Positions 1 through 6,063 of a DNA stretch of 10,142 nucleotides are shown here, one piece after another. The position numbers and the translations under genes are program-made. The notes beneath the pieces are model-generated. The model was not told where the DNA came from, made no database searches, and saw nothing but the letters and a program-made list of their open reading frames with translations. Within the stretch, counting starts at the first letter, position 1. Every line of letters begins with the position of its first letter. Source of the stretch: a bacterium (lineage in GTDB: Bacteria; Pseudomonadota; Alphaproteobacteria; Rhizobiales; Xanthobacteraceae); contig JAQSDT010000790.1 in assembly GCA_029946075.1 (NCBI GenBank), positions 1-10,142 on the forward strand, in the 5' to 3' direction.

Positions 1-992
1 GCTATGGCGGCACCGGCCTCGGCCTTTCCATCAGCGACCGCATTGTCAAGCGCATGGGCGGCCGCATCACGCTGGAAAGCACGCCGGGCGTAGGCTCGAC
101 CTTCGAAGTCTCGATCCCGCTCGCCGCGGCCGATGGCGCGCCGAAGAACTTTGCGGCGCCTGATCTTTCCGGCCAGTCGATCATGCTGGTGTCGCCCGCG
201 GGCATCGAGACCTCGCTGACGGAGCGGCGCCTGCAGCGCTGGGGCGGCCAGACCTGTCTGGTGACGGATATCGACGTCGCGCTGGCGCTGCTGCCGGAGC
301 GCTCGTGGCATACCGTCCTGATCGATCACACGCTGGGAACGGCCGATATCGTCAGGTTCGGCGAGGCCGCGCGCCTGCATGCCACGCAGCGCATCGTGAT
401 GTTCACGCCGGCCACCCGGCCCGAATGGCAGGGTTCGGCGGCGACGTTCTTCACCGGCTATCTGGTCAAGCCGCTGCGATCGGCGTCACTCGCCGCGCGC
501 CTGATGGCAGCGCCGGAGGTGAATGCGCCGAGCGTCGTCGGCGAAGCGGCTGAAGCGATCGAGACGCCGGCCACACCGGCCGCCAGGGGCCTTTCCATCC
601 TCGTCGCCGAGGACAACGAGATCAACGCGCTCCTGATGCGCTCGCTGCTGTCGCGATTGGGACATCACGCCGTCATCACCACCAACGGCGCCGAGGCGCT
701 GGAATCCTGGCTGTCGGCGAAATCCGCCGGCACGCCCTACGACCTCGTGCTGATGGACATCCAGATGCCGCAGCTCAACGGCATCGAGGCCACCAAGCAG
801 ATGCGCAGCCTGGAGGCCGGCCAGCCCGGCCGCCGCACGCCAATCCTGGCACTGACCGCCAACACGCTGGTGGAAGACCGCTACGCCTGCTTCGAAGCCG
901 GCATGGACGGGTTTTTGATCAAGCCGCTCGACCGCGAGAAACTCGGCGAGGCGCTGGCGGGGCTGGCGGCATCGAGGCACATCGCGGCGTAA
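1..992 (+). CDS. Hybrid sensor histidine kinase, C-terminal part (5' truncated by window)
   Basis: The reading frame is open from base 3 to a TAA at 990-992 and shows about 329 residues of a longer protein. It opens with YGGTGLGLSIS, the glycine-rich G2 box of the HATPase domain, followed by the usual GGRITLEST...GSTFEVSIPL end of a kinase core. Numbering from the Met at base 54, a first receiver-like domain spans about 42-150. It keeps a phosphoacceptor-like Asp91 (VLIDHTLG) and Lys139 (YLVKPLR), but has Ser-Pro (LVSP) where the Mg-binding acidic pair should be, so it is probably a pseudo-receiver. A linker of about 30 residues leads to a complete second receiver, about 180-305, with acidic pair Glu186-Asp187, phosphoacceptor Asp235 (LMDIQMP), Thr268 and Lys290 (LIKPLD). 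In this family a phosphate passes from the kinase His to a receiver Asp. The sensor and His-box regions are outside the window, so the signal is unknown. It converges on coaA across a repeat. Confidence 0.93.
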   Translation, partial: YGGTGLGLSISDRIVKRMGGRITLESTPGVGSTFEVSIPLAAADGAPKNFAAPDLSGQSIMLVSPAGIETSLTERRLQRWGGQTCLVTDIDVALALLPERSWHTVLIDHTLGTADIVRFGEAARLHATQRIVMFTPATRPEWQGSAATFFTGYLVKPLRSASLAARLMAAPEVNAPSVVGEAAEAIETPATPAARGLSILVAEDNEINALLMRSLLSRLGHHAVITTNGAEALESWLSAKSAGTPYDLVLMDIQMPQLNGIEATKQMRSLEAGQPGRRTPILALTANTLVEDRYACFEAGMDGFLIKPLDREKLGEALAGLAASRHIAA

Positions 993-995
993 TCC

Positions 996-1118
996 CGTCG
1001 TCCCGGCCTTGAGCCGGGACCCATAACCACAGGATCGAGTTGTAGCAAAGAAAGTTGTCGGCCAGCCTGCCCCAAGATAAGCCGCGGCGTATGGGTCCCG
1101 GCCTGCGCCGGGACGACG
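996..1118. repeat. Palindromic intergenic repeat, copy 1 (123 bp, paired hairpins)
   Basis: The two ends are inverted copies of a unit that is itself a hairpin. On the left, CGTCGTCCCGGC (996-1007), a CTTGA loop, then GCCGGGACCCATA to 1025. On the right, TATGGGTCCCGGC (1090-1102), a CTGC loop, then GCCGGGACGACG to 1118. Each hairpin has an 8-bp GTCCCGGC/GCCGGGAC stem, and the ends can also pair with each other. The element lies in the gap between convergent genes, 3 bp after the kinase stop and 1 bp before the coaA stop. A second copy of the same counted length is at 8592-8714. The structure resembles REP/BIME-type or MITE-like intergenic repeats, and similar GTCCCGGC-hairpin repeats are, as I recall, abundant in Bradyrhizobium-group genomes. 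No U-tract follows either stem, so it is not a classical intrinsic terminator, though it may protect mRNA 3' ends. Confidence 0.85.
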
Positions 1119-1119
1119 A

Positions 1120-2076
1120 CTAAAGCCGCCGCAGCGCCACCGTCTGCACCAGATGATCGGCGCGCTTCTTCAGGATCAGCGTCGCGCGCGGACGGGTCGG
1201 CAGAATGTTGTCCTCGAGATTGGCGAGGTTGGTGCGCTCCCAGATCGCGATCGCGGTCGCGGTGGCTTCGGCGTCCGATAGCAGCGCGTAGCGATGAAAA
1301 TAGGACTTCGGATCATGGAACGCCGTGTCGCGCAGCGCCAGGAAACGCTTCACGTACCATTCGCGCAGCACCGGCTCTTCGGCGTCGATATAGACCGAGA
1401 AGTCGAAGAAGTCTGAAACCACCGGCACCGCCTTGCCGTCGCGCGGCAGGCGGCCGGTCTGCAGCACGTTGACGCCCTCGACGATCAGGATGTCGGGCCG
1501 GTCGATCTCGATCCACTTGTTCGGCACGATGTCATAGACCAGATGCGAGTAAACCGGCGCGCGCACGGTGCGACGGCCGGACTTGATGTCGGAGAGAAAC
1601 GACAGCAGCGTCGGCAAATCATAGCTCTCGGGAAAACCCTTTTTCTGCATGATACCCTGCCGCTCGAGCACGGCATTGGGAAACAGAAAACCGTCCGTCG
1701 TCACGAGATCGACCTTCGGCCGCGGCGACCAGCGCGCCAGCAGCGCCTGCAGCACGCGCGCGGTGGTCGACTTGCCGACCGCGACGGATCCGGCGACGCC
1801 GATGATGTAAGGCACCTTGCGGTCGCGAATGTCGAGGAACTGGCGCTGCGCCTGATAGAGCCGGACCGTGGCGTCGACATAGATCGACAGCAGCCGCGAC
1901 AGCGGCAGATAAATGTCCTCGACTTCCTGCATGTCGAGACGGTCGTGCATCGAACGCAGCCGCTCGAACTCGCCGGGCTCCAGCGTCATCGGCGTGTCGT
2001 CGCGCAACTTCGCCCATTGTTCGCGGGAGTAGACGCGGTACGGGTTATATTGCTGTTCGGCGATCCTGATGTCCAT
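1120..2076 (-). CDS. coaA: Type I pantothenate kinase
   Basis: CoaA phosphorylates pantothenate with ATP to 4'-phosphopantothenate, the first step of coenzyme A synthesis, in the cytosol. The 318-residue product has the normal length for the bacterial type I (prokaryotic CoaA) family of P-loop kinases. The Walker A motif GSVAVGKST is at 96-104. Other family signatures are TTDGFL with the likely catalytic Asp128, KKGFPESYD at 145-153, YSHLVYD around 176-182, VEGVNVLQ around 199-206, DFFDFSVYIDA, and a C-terminal NLEDNILPTRPRA stretch. The ATG at 2076 is preceded by a strong GGGAGGG Shine-Dalgarno sequence (minus strand, 2083-2089) 6 nt upstream. The gene starts 15 nt after the hisE stop, so it is probably the last gene of the his transcript, linking CoA and histidine supply by co-transcription rather than by pathway. 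Its TAG stop (1120-1122) almost touches the repeat at 996-1118. CoaA is commonly feedback-inhibited by CoA; that cannot be judged here. Confidence 0.97.
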   Translation of the reverse strand: MDIRIAEQQYNPYRVYSREQWAKLRDDTPMTLEPGEFERLRSMHDRLDMQEVEDIYLPLSRLLSIYVDATVRLYQAQRQFLDIRDRKVPYIIGVAGSVAVGKSTTARVLQALLARWSPRPKVDLVTTDGFLFPNAVLERQGIMQKKGFPESYDLPTLLSFLSDIKSGRRTVRAPVYSHLVYDIVPNKWIEIDRPDILIVEGVNVLQTGRLPRDGKAVPVVSDFFDFSVYIDAEEPVLREWYVKRFLALRDTAFHDPKSYFHRYALLSDAEATATAIAIWERTNLANLEDNILPTRPRATLILKKRADHLVQTVALRRL

Positions 2077-2091
2077 GAACTGCCCTCCCGG

Positions 2092-2415
2092 TCAGTCGCG
2101 CTTGCGCGACGCCTTCTCTTCGAGCCCGGACATCGAGGTACGCTGCGCCAGCACGGCCTCGACCTCTTCGAGCTTCACGCCGCGCGACTTCAACAGCACC
2201 ATCAGGTGAAACAGGAGATCGGCGCTCTCGGCGATCAGATGGTTACGATCGTTCTCGACCGCCGCGATCACGGTCTCGACCGCTTCTTCGCCCAGTTTCT
2301 TGGCGCAGTGCTCCGCGCCCTTGTCGAGCAATTTGCGGGTGTAGGACGCCTCTCCTCCCGATGCGGCCCGTGCATCGATGGTGGCGGCCAGATCATGGAG
2401 CGTGAAACGCGACAT
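2092..2415 (-). CDS. hisE: Phosphoribosyl-ATP pyrophosphatase
   Basis: HisE hydrolyses phosphoribosyl-ATP to phosphoribosyl-AMP and pyrophosphate, step 2 of histidine biosynthesis. The 107-residue protein matches a stand-alone HisE of the all-alpha MazG-like NTP pyrophosphatase fold. Visible signatures are SYTRKLLDKG (24-33), the metal-binding KLGEEAVE (40-47), and ESADLLFHL (63-71), where acidic residues coordinate Mg2+. There is no HisI cyclohydrolase domain, so HisI must be encoded elsewhere. I chose the ATG at 2415; a TTG immediately upstream (2418) is also possible and would add one residue. The Shine-Dalgarno match is poor for both. The gene lies 84 nt after hisF, the largest gap in this minus-strand run, and 15 nt before coaA. 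Confidence 0.95.
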   Translation of the reverse strand: MSRFTLHDLAATIDARAASGGEASYTRKLLDKGAEHCAKKLGEEAVETVIAAVENDRNHLIAESADLLFHLMVLLKSRGVKLEEVEAVLAQRTSMSGLEEKASRKRD

Positions 2416-2499
2416 CAACCGAACTCAACACTTGCACCTGGGCCGAAGGCCGTGGCGCCATCCCGGCAAAAAGTTTAGCACTTTTGTGACAGGGAGTCG
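2416..2499 (-). promoter_or_regulatory. hisF-hisE spacer with AT-rich inverted repeat, possible internal promoter
   Basis: This is the only sizeable gap inside the his-coaA run. It holds a perfect inverted repeat, AAAAGT-TTAGC-ACTTTT at 2469-2485, an AT-rich island in GC-rich DNA. On the minus strand the same bases read TGCTAAACT (2480 down to 2472), which resembles an extended -10 element (TGn followed by a TATAAT-like hexamer) for hisE-coaA transcription. I see no good -35 box. The AT-rich stem without a strong GC core is not a convincing terminator. The assignment is speculative. Confidence 0.2.
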
Positions 2500-3273
2500 T
2501 CAGGGATCGAGCCGCATCGGCAGCCCGGCGCGCACCATGTGCTCCTTGGCTTGGCGTATGGTAAATTCGCCGAAGTGGAATATCGAGGCGGCCAGCACCG
2601 CGGTCGCGTGCCCCTCGCGGATGCCGTCGACGAGGTGGTCGAGATTGCCGACGCCGCCGGAGGCGATCACCGGTACGGGAACACTGTCGGCAATGGCCCG
2701 GGTCAGCGGCAGGTCGAACCCCTGCCTCGTGCCGTCACGGTCCATCGAGGTCAGCAGGATTTCGCCGGCGCCGAGCGAGACCACTTCCTGGGCGTATTCG
2801 ATGGCGTCGATCCCGGTGGAGTTGCGGCCGCCATGGGTAAAGATCTCCCAGCGGTCACCGCCGGCGCGCCGCGCCCGCTTGGCGTCGATCGCCACCACGA
2901 TGCACTGCTCGCCGAACTTTTCCGCCGCCTGCTTGACGAACTCGCGGTTGGAGACCGCCGCCGAGTTGATCGAGACCTTGTCGGCGCCGGAACGCAGCAA
3001 GGTCTTGATGTCGTCGGTGGTGCGAACGCCGCCACCGACCGTCACTGGCATGAAACAGGCTTCCGCCGTGCGCCTGACGACGTCGAGCATGGTGCCGCGG
3101 TTCTCGTGGGTAGCGGTGATGTCGAGGAAGCACAATTCGTCGGCGCCGGCGGCGTCATAGGCAATCGCCGCTTCGACGGGATCGCCGGCGTCGCGCAGAT
3201 CGACGAAATTGACGCCCTTGACGACGCGGCCGTCCTTGACGTCGAGACAGGGGATCACGCGGCACTTGAACAT
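2500..3273 (-). CDS. hisF: Imidazole glycerol phosphate synthase, cyclase subunit
   Basis: HisF is the cyclase subunit of the HisH-HisF glutamine amidotransferase. It uses ammonia channelled from HisH to convert PRFAR into imidazole glycerol phosphate and AICAR, step 5 of histidine biosynthesis. The 257 residues form the expected (beta/alpha)8 barrel with both catalytic aspartates at canonical positions: Asp11 in VIPCLDVKDGRVVKG and Asp130 in VVAIDAK. Phosphate-binding glycine motifs are visible as TVGGGVR (78-84) and IASGGVGN. The ATG at 3273 has an AGGAG Shine-Dalgarno sequence (minus strand, 3280-3284) 6 nt upstream that overlaps the hisA stop codon, and the two genes are 9 nt apart. Its amidotransferase partner HisH is encoded two genes upstream, with hisA between them. 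Confidence 0.98.
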   Translation of the reverse strand: MFKCRVIPCLDVKDGRVVKGVNFVDLRDAGDPVEAAIAYDAAGADELCFLDITATHENRGTMLDVVRRTAEACFMPVTVGGGVRTTDDIKTLLRSGADKVSINSAAVSNREFVKQAAEKFGEQCIVVAIDAKRARRAGGDRWEIFTHGGRNSTGIDAIEYAQEVVSLGAGEILLTSMDRDGTRQGFDLPLTRAIADSVPVPVIASGGVGNLDHLVDGIREGHATAVLAASIFHFGEFTIRQAKEHMVRAGLPMRLDP

Positions 3274-3282
3274 ATCAGGCTC

Positions 3283-4023
3283 CTACGCGGCAGCGCGCGC
3301 GTTGCGGATCAAGGTCAGCGCGGCAGCGGGATCGAGACGGCCGTCATAGAGCGCGCGGCCCGCAATGGCGCCGGCGAGCTTTTTCGCACGAGGTTCCAGC
3401 AGCGCCTTGACGTCCTCGATCGAGGCGAAGCCGCCCGACGCGATCACGGGAATCGAGATCTGCTCGGCCAGCGCAATCGTCGCATCGAGGTTGAGCCCCT
3501 TCAGCAGACCGTCGCGCGCGATGTCGGTGAAGATGATGGCGGCAACGCCGGCATCCTCGAAGCGTTGCGCGATTTCGAGCGCCGTCACCTGCGAGGTCTC
3601 GGCCCAGCCTTCGACGGCGACCTTGCCGTCGCGCGCGTCGAGTCCGACCGCGACGCGGCCGGGAAATTTCTTCGCGGCGCTCTTCACCAGTTCCGGATCG
3701 CGCACCGCCGCCGTGCCGATGATGACGCGGGCAATACCCTTGTCGAGCCAGGCTTCGACGGTTTTGAGATCGCGGATGCCGCCACCGAGTTGTACCGGCA
3801 TGGTGACGGCTTTCAGCATCGCCTCGACCGCGAGCGCGTTCATCGGCTTGCCGGCGAACGCGCCGTCGAGGTCGACGACGTGCAGATACTCGAACCCCTG
3901 CGCGGCAAAGGAACGCGCCTGAGCCGCGGGATCGAGATTGAACACAGTGGCGCGCGCCATGTCGCCCTGTTCGAGGCGGACGCACTGACCGTTTTTCAGG
4001 TCGACGGCAGGAAAGAGAATCAC
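3283..4023 (-). CDS. hisA: ProFAR isomerase (phosphoribosyl-formimino-AICAR ribotide isomerase)
   Basis: HisA isomerises ProFAR to PRFAR, step 4 of histidine biosynthesis, in the cytosol. It is a (beta/alpha)8 barrel homologous to HisF. I chose the GTG at 4023, which gives a 246-residue protein beginning MILFPAVDLKNGQCVRL, the family's usual N-terminus. It puts the catalytic aspartates at the canonical Asp8 and Asp129 (VGLDARDGK). An upstream in-frame GTG at 4032 would add three residues. The chosen start overlaps the hisH TGA as GTGA (4023 down to 4020), which suggests translational coupling. Phosphate-binding motifs QLGGGIR (78-84) and IASGGFAS are present. The TAG stop (3283-3285) overlaps the hisF ribosome binding site. 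Confidence 0.96.
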   Translation of the reverse strand: MILFPAVDLKNGQCVRLEQGDMARATVFNLDPAAQARSFAAQGFEYLHVVDLDGAFAGKPMNALAVEAMLKAVTMPVQLGGGIRDLKTVEAWLDKGIARVIIGTAAVRDPELVKSAAKKFPGRVAVGLDARDGKVAVEGWAETSQVTALEIAQRFEDAGVAAIIFTDIARDGLLKGLNLDATIALAEQISIPVIASGGFASIEDVKALLEPRAKKLAGAIAGRALYDGRLDPAAALTLIRNARAAA

Positions 4024-4670
4024 GGCTTCCACTTCAGGAAATTCGAGATCAAAGCGAGGCCCAGGCGCTGGCTCTTCTCGGGATGAAACTGGGTGCCGAT
4101 CGCGGTGTCCTTGCCGACCATCGCCGTCACAGGCCCGCCATAGTCGGCGCGGAGCAGCACGTCGGACTCGTTGGTGGCGTTGAGGTGGTAGGAGTGCACG
4201 AAATAGCCATGGAGGCCCTTCGGACCGACCGGCAGGCGCTCCAGCACCGGATGCTCGTGCACCATGTCGAGCGTGTTCCAGCCCATGTGCGGGATCTTCA
4301 GGTTTTCCTCGCGCGGCGAAATCTTCTCGACGTCGCCGGCGATCCAGTTGAAGCCGTCGGTGGTGACGTGCTCCTTGCCGCGGGTTGCCATCAGCTGCAT
4401 GCCGACGCAGATGCCGAAGAACGGCCGCGCCTTCTTGCGCACCGCTTCCGTCATCGCTTCCAGCATGCCGTCGACGGCATCAAGACCTTTGCGGCAATCG
4501 GCGAACGCGCCGACACCGGGCAGCACGATGCGATCGGCGCGGTACACGGCCTCGGGATCGCGCGTCACCATGATCTTCTGCGGATCGTGGCTGCTCCGCG
4601 TCGCCCGCTCGAACGCCTTCGCCGCCGAATGCAGATTGCCGGATCCGTAGTCGATGATGGCAACGCTCAT
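4020..4670 (-). CDS. hisH: Imidazole glycerol phosphate synthase, glutamine amidotransferase subunit
   Basis: HisH hydrolyses glutamine and feeds ammonia to HisF in imidazole glycerol phosphate synthase. The 216-residue protein begins MSVAIIDYGSGNLHSA, a typical HisH N-terminus, and has the class I amidotransferase triad: Cys88 in FFGICVGMQL, His196 and Glu198 in QFHPEKS. PGVGAF (51-56) lies near the expected oxyanion-strand region. The ATG at 4670 has a strong GGGAGGG Shine-Dalgarno sequence (minus strand, 4676-4682) 5 nt upstream. It overlaps the stop of the upstream DUF2628 gene as ATGA (4670 down to 4667). The open frame continues upstream of this start in the hisB direction, but that extension is the out-of-frame shadow of the neighbouring gene and is excluded. 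The 3' end overlaps the hisA GTG start. Confidence 0.97.
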   Translation of the reverse strand: MSVAIIDYGSGNLHSAAKAFERATRSSHDPQKIMVTRDPEAVYRADRIVLPGVGAFADCRKGLDAVDGMLEAMTEAVRKKARPFFGICVGMQLMATRGKEHVTTDGFNWIAGDVEKISPREENLKIPHMGWNTLDMVHEHPVLERLPVGPKGLHGYFVHSYHLNATNESDVLLRADYGGPVTAMVGKDTAIGTQFHPEKSQRLGLALISNFLKWKP

Positions 4671-5197
4671 CGTGACCCTCCCGGCTCTGGAAATAACCCG
4701 ATGATGCCGCCCTGCGGCACCGGCGGCGGCTTGGAGAACGACTGGCTCGGGACGTGGCGGGTCGGCGGCGGACCGCCGCGATCGACCGCGTACTGGTCGT
4801 TGGCAAACCCGCGTTGCCGCGCGGTCCAGCGATCGAAGAAGCGGCGCTCGGCCGATTCCGTGTCGTCGCCGACCACGATGTCGACCTGTCGCCATTTGCG
4901 GCGCGACAGCGTCCAGCGCTGCAGGCTGGCGGCTTCGAAGCCCATCAGCACAGCGATCAGCAGATCGACCACCAGCATCGCATTGCGGCCAACGCCCAGC
5001 GCCGCCATTCCAAACTGCAGCGCAATCGTGAACGCGACCCAGCCGATCAGCACCAGCCACAGCCGATGCCAGATCAGCCAGATCACGCTGATGGCCGCGG
5101 CCCAGAAATGAAAGCCGTCGCGCACGAAGACGAATTTGTCCGCCGCCGACAGATCGGCCGCGTGAGCCACGGGGGCATGCACTGTGTAGACGGGCAT
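4667..5197 (-). CDS. DUF2628-family membrane protein inside the his cluster
   Basis: This is a 176-residue protein I recognise as DUF2628 from its start (MPVYTVHAP) and its ADKFVFVRDGFHFWA segment (about 19-34). Three hydrophobic segments at about 31-48, 49-66 and 72-90 predict a small inner-membrane protein. The hydrophilic tail is rich in Arg and Pro and ends with IIGLFPEPGG near the C-terminus, which I recall as conserved in alphaproteobacterial relatives. The function is unknown, and nothing in the sequence suggests a histidine enzyme. I chose the ATG at 5197 because of the MPVYTVHAP start and a GGAGAG Shine-Dalgarno sequence (minus strand, 5203-5208) 5 nt upstream; the open frame extends a further 54 codons into hisB without family resemblance. 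It follows hisB by 31 nt and overlaps hisH by ATGA, so it is almost certainly in the his transcript. Confidence 0.85.
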   Translation of the reverse strand: MPVYTVHAPVAHAADLSAADKFVFVRDGFHFWAAAISVIWLIWHRLWLVLIGWVAFTIALQFGMAALGVGRNAMLVVDLLIAVLMGFEAASLQRWTLSRRKWRQVDIVVGDDTESAERRFFDRWTARQRGFANDQYAVDRGGPPPTRHVPSQSFSKPPPVPQGGIIGLFPEPGGSR

Positions 5198-5228
5198 CGA
5201 AGCTCTCCGCCGCGATAGCGAACGCGAA

Positions 5229-5822
5229 TCAGCCGCCGAGCTGACCCTTGGTGGAAGGCACTTCGCCGGCAAGGCGCGGATCGATCGCGACCGCGGTACG
5301 GAGCGCCCGTGCCAGACCCTTGAAGCAGGATTCGGCGATATGGTGGCTGTTCTCGCCATATAGGGTCTCGACGTGCAAAGTCACGCCGGCATTGATGGTG
5401 AAGGCGTTGAACCATTCGCGCACCAGCTCGGTGTCGAACTGCCCGACCTTGTCGCGCGGGAAATCGACCTTGAACACCAGCACCGGCCGGCCCGAAATGT
5501 CGATCACGACGCGCGACAGCGTCTCGTCCATCGGCATGTGGATCGAGGCATAGCGGGTGATGCCGGCCATGGTGCCGAGCGCCTGCTTGACGGCCTGGCC
5601 GAGCGCGATGCCGACGTCCTCGGTGGTGTGGTGGTGGTCGACATGGAGGTCGCCATCCGCCTTGACCGTGATGTCGATCCGGGAATGGCGCGCCAGCAGA
5701 TCCAGCATATGGTCGAAGAAGCCGATACCGGTCGAGACGTTGGATACGCCCGATCCGTCGAGGTTCACGGCGACCTCGATGTCGGTTTCCTTGGTCTTGC
5801 GCTTGATGGACGCTGTGCGCAT
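5229..5822 (-). CDS. hisB: Imidazoleglycerol-phosphate dehydratase
   Basis: HisB dehydrates imidazole glycerol phosphate to imidazole acetol phosphate, step 6 of histidine biosynthesis. The 197-residue protein is the monofunctional dehydratase, without the histidinol-phosphatase domain fused to it in enterobacteria, so that phosphatase must be encoded elsewhere. The Mn-binding signatures of the family are intact: FFDHML (35-40), HVDHHHTTEDVGIALG (60-75) and GENSHHIAES (156-165). The ATG at 5822 begins MRTASIKRKTKETDIEV, a normal family start; upstream there is only a purine-rich AAGGGA about 11 nt away. It is the first gene of the minus-strand his run and is divergent from hslV across 241 bp. 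Confidence 0.97.
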   Translation of the reverse strand: MRTASIKRKTKETDIEVAVNLDGSGVSNVSTGIGFFDHMLDLLARHSRIDITVKADGDLHVDHHHTTEDVGIALGQAVKQALGTMAGITRYASIHMPMDETLSRVVIDISGRPVLVFKVDFPRDKVGQFDTELVREWFNAFTINAGVTLHVETLYGENSHHIAESCFKGLARALRTAVAIDPRLAGEVPSTKGQLGG

Positions 5823-6063
5823 GAAAAACTGCTTCCCTTGGGTCGAAACGCGGCCCTTTTAACAGGCCGATGACGCCTTCGCTACTGCGGGATGACGCGG
5901 AAAGGACCGAACTTCCGCCTATGGTGAGCAAAATCGGCGCTCGTTCTGTTCCGACGCGTTTTCTTGACGCGAACCGGCCCCCACTTCGCTCGAAACCGCT
6001 ACGAATCCCGCGATTGTAACCCTCCCCGCCAACCCCTAAATCTGACCGGAACGAGGATCATCC
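5823..6063. promoter_or_regulatory. Divergent hisB/hslV intergenic region
   Basis: This 241-bp region separates the starts of the divergent hisB and hslV genes and must hold promoters for both directions. Toward hslV I see a candidate promoter at 6014-6041 (listed separately) and an isolated CTTGAC at 5963-5968 that has no -10-like partner at 16-18 bp. Toward hisB I see a short inverted repeat, CGGCC-N9-GGCCG at 5851-5869, inside the probable leader, and no confident promoter. I see no leader peptide with a His run, so I find no evidence for classical his attenuation. Confidence 0.4.
6014..6041 (+). promoter_or_regulatory. Candidate promoter for hslV, possibly RpoH-type
   Basis: TTGTAA (6014-6019) is followed after 13 bp by CCCCTAAAT (6033-6041). 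This layout recalls sigma-32 promoters, where a CTTGAA-like box is followed by a CCCCAT-type -10. Read instead as a housekeeping promoter it is TTGTAA-N16-CTAAAT. A start about 7 bp downstream would give a leader of about 16 nt containing the GAGGA ribosome binding site (6053-6057). HslVU is a known heat-shock protease, so RpoH control is reasonable, but the -35 match is imperfect. Confidence 0.3.

Noticed and set aside
996..1118. Hairpins as classical intrinsic terminators
   Set aside because: The stems are GC-rich, but no run of T follows on either strand, and the paired inverted layout plus a second copy elsewhere fits a repeat family better.
2539..4086. 515-codon open frame on the plus strand
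   Set aside because: It lies antisense to hisF and hisA, is rich in Arg, Asp and Gly with low-complexity composition, and resembles no protein family. It is a frame effect of GC-rich coding DNA.
4020..5060. HisH as a 346-residue protein with an N-terminal extension
   Set aside because: The extra residues come from reading the DUF2628 gene out of frame. HisH starts at 4670 with a strong ribosome binding site and the canonical N-terminus.
5083..5931. 282-codon minus-strand frame across hisB
   Set aside because: It covers hisB in another frame; hisB has all family motifs, while this translation is Arg/His/Pro-rich shadow sequence.
5963..5991. CTTGAC as the -35 box of the hslV promoter
   Set aside because: No -10-like hexamer lies at 16-18 bp, so it is treated as a chance match.
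5823..6063. his leader peptide or attenuator
   Set aside because: I found no short frame with a run of His codons, and only a weak 5-bp inverted repeat near hisB.
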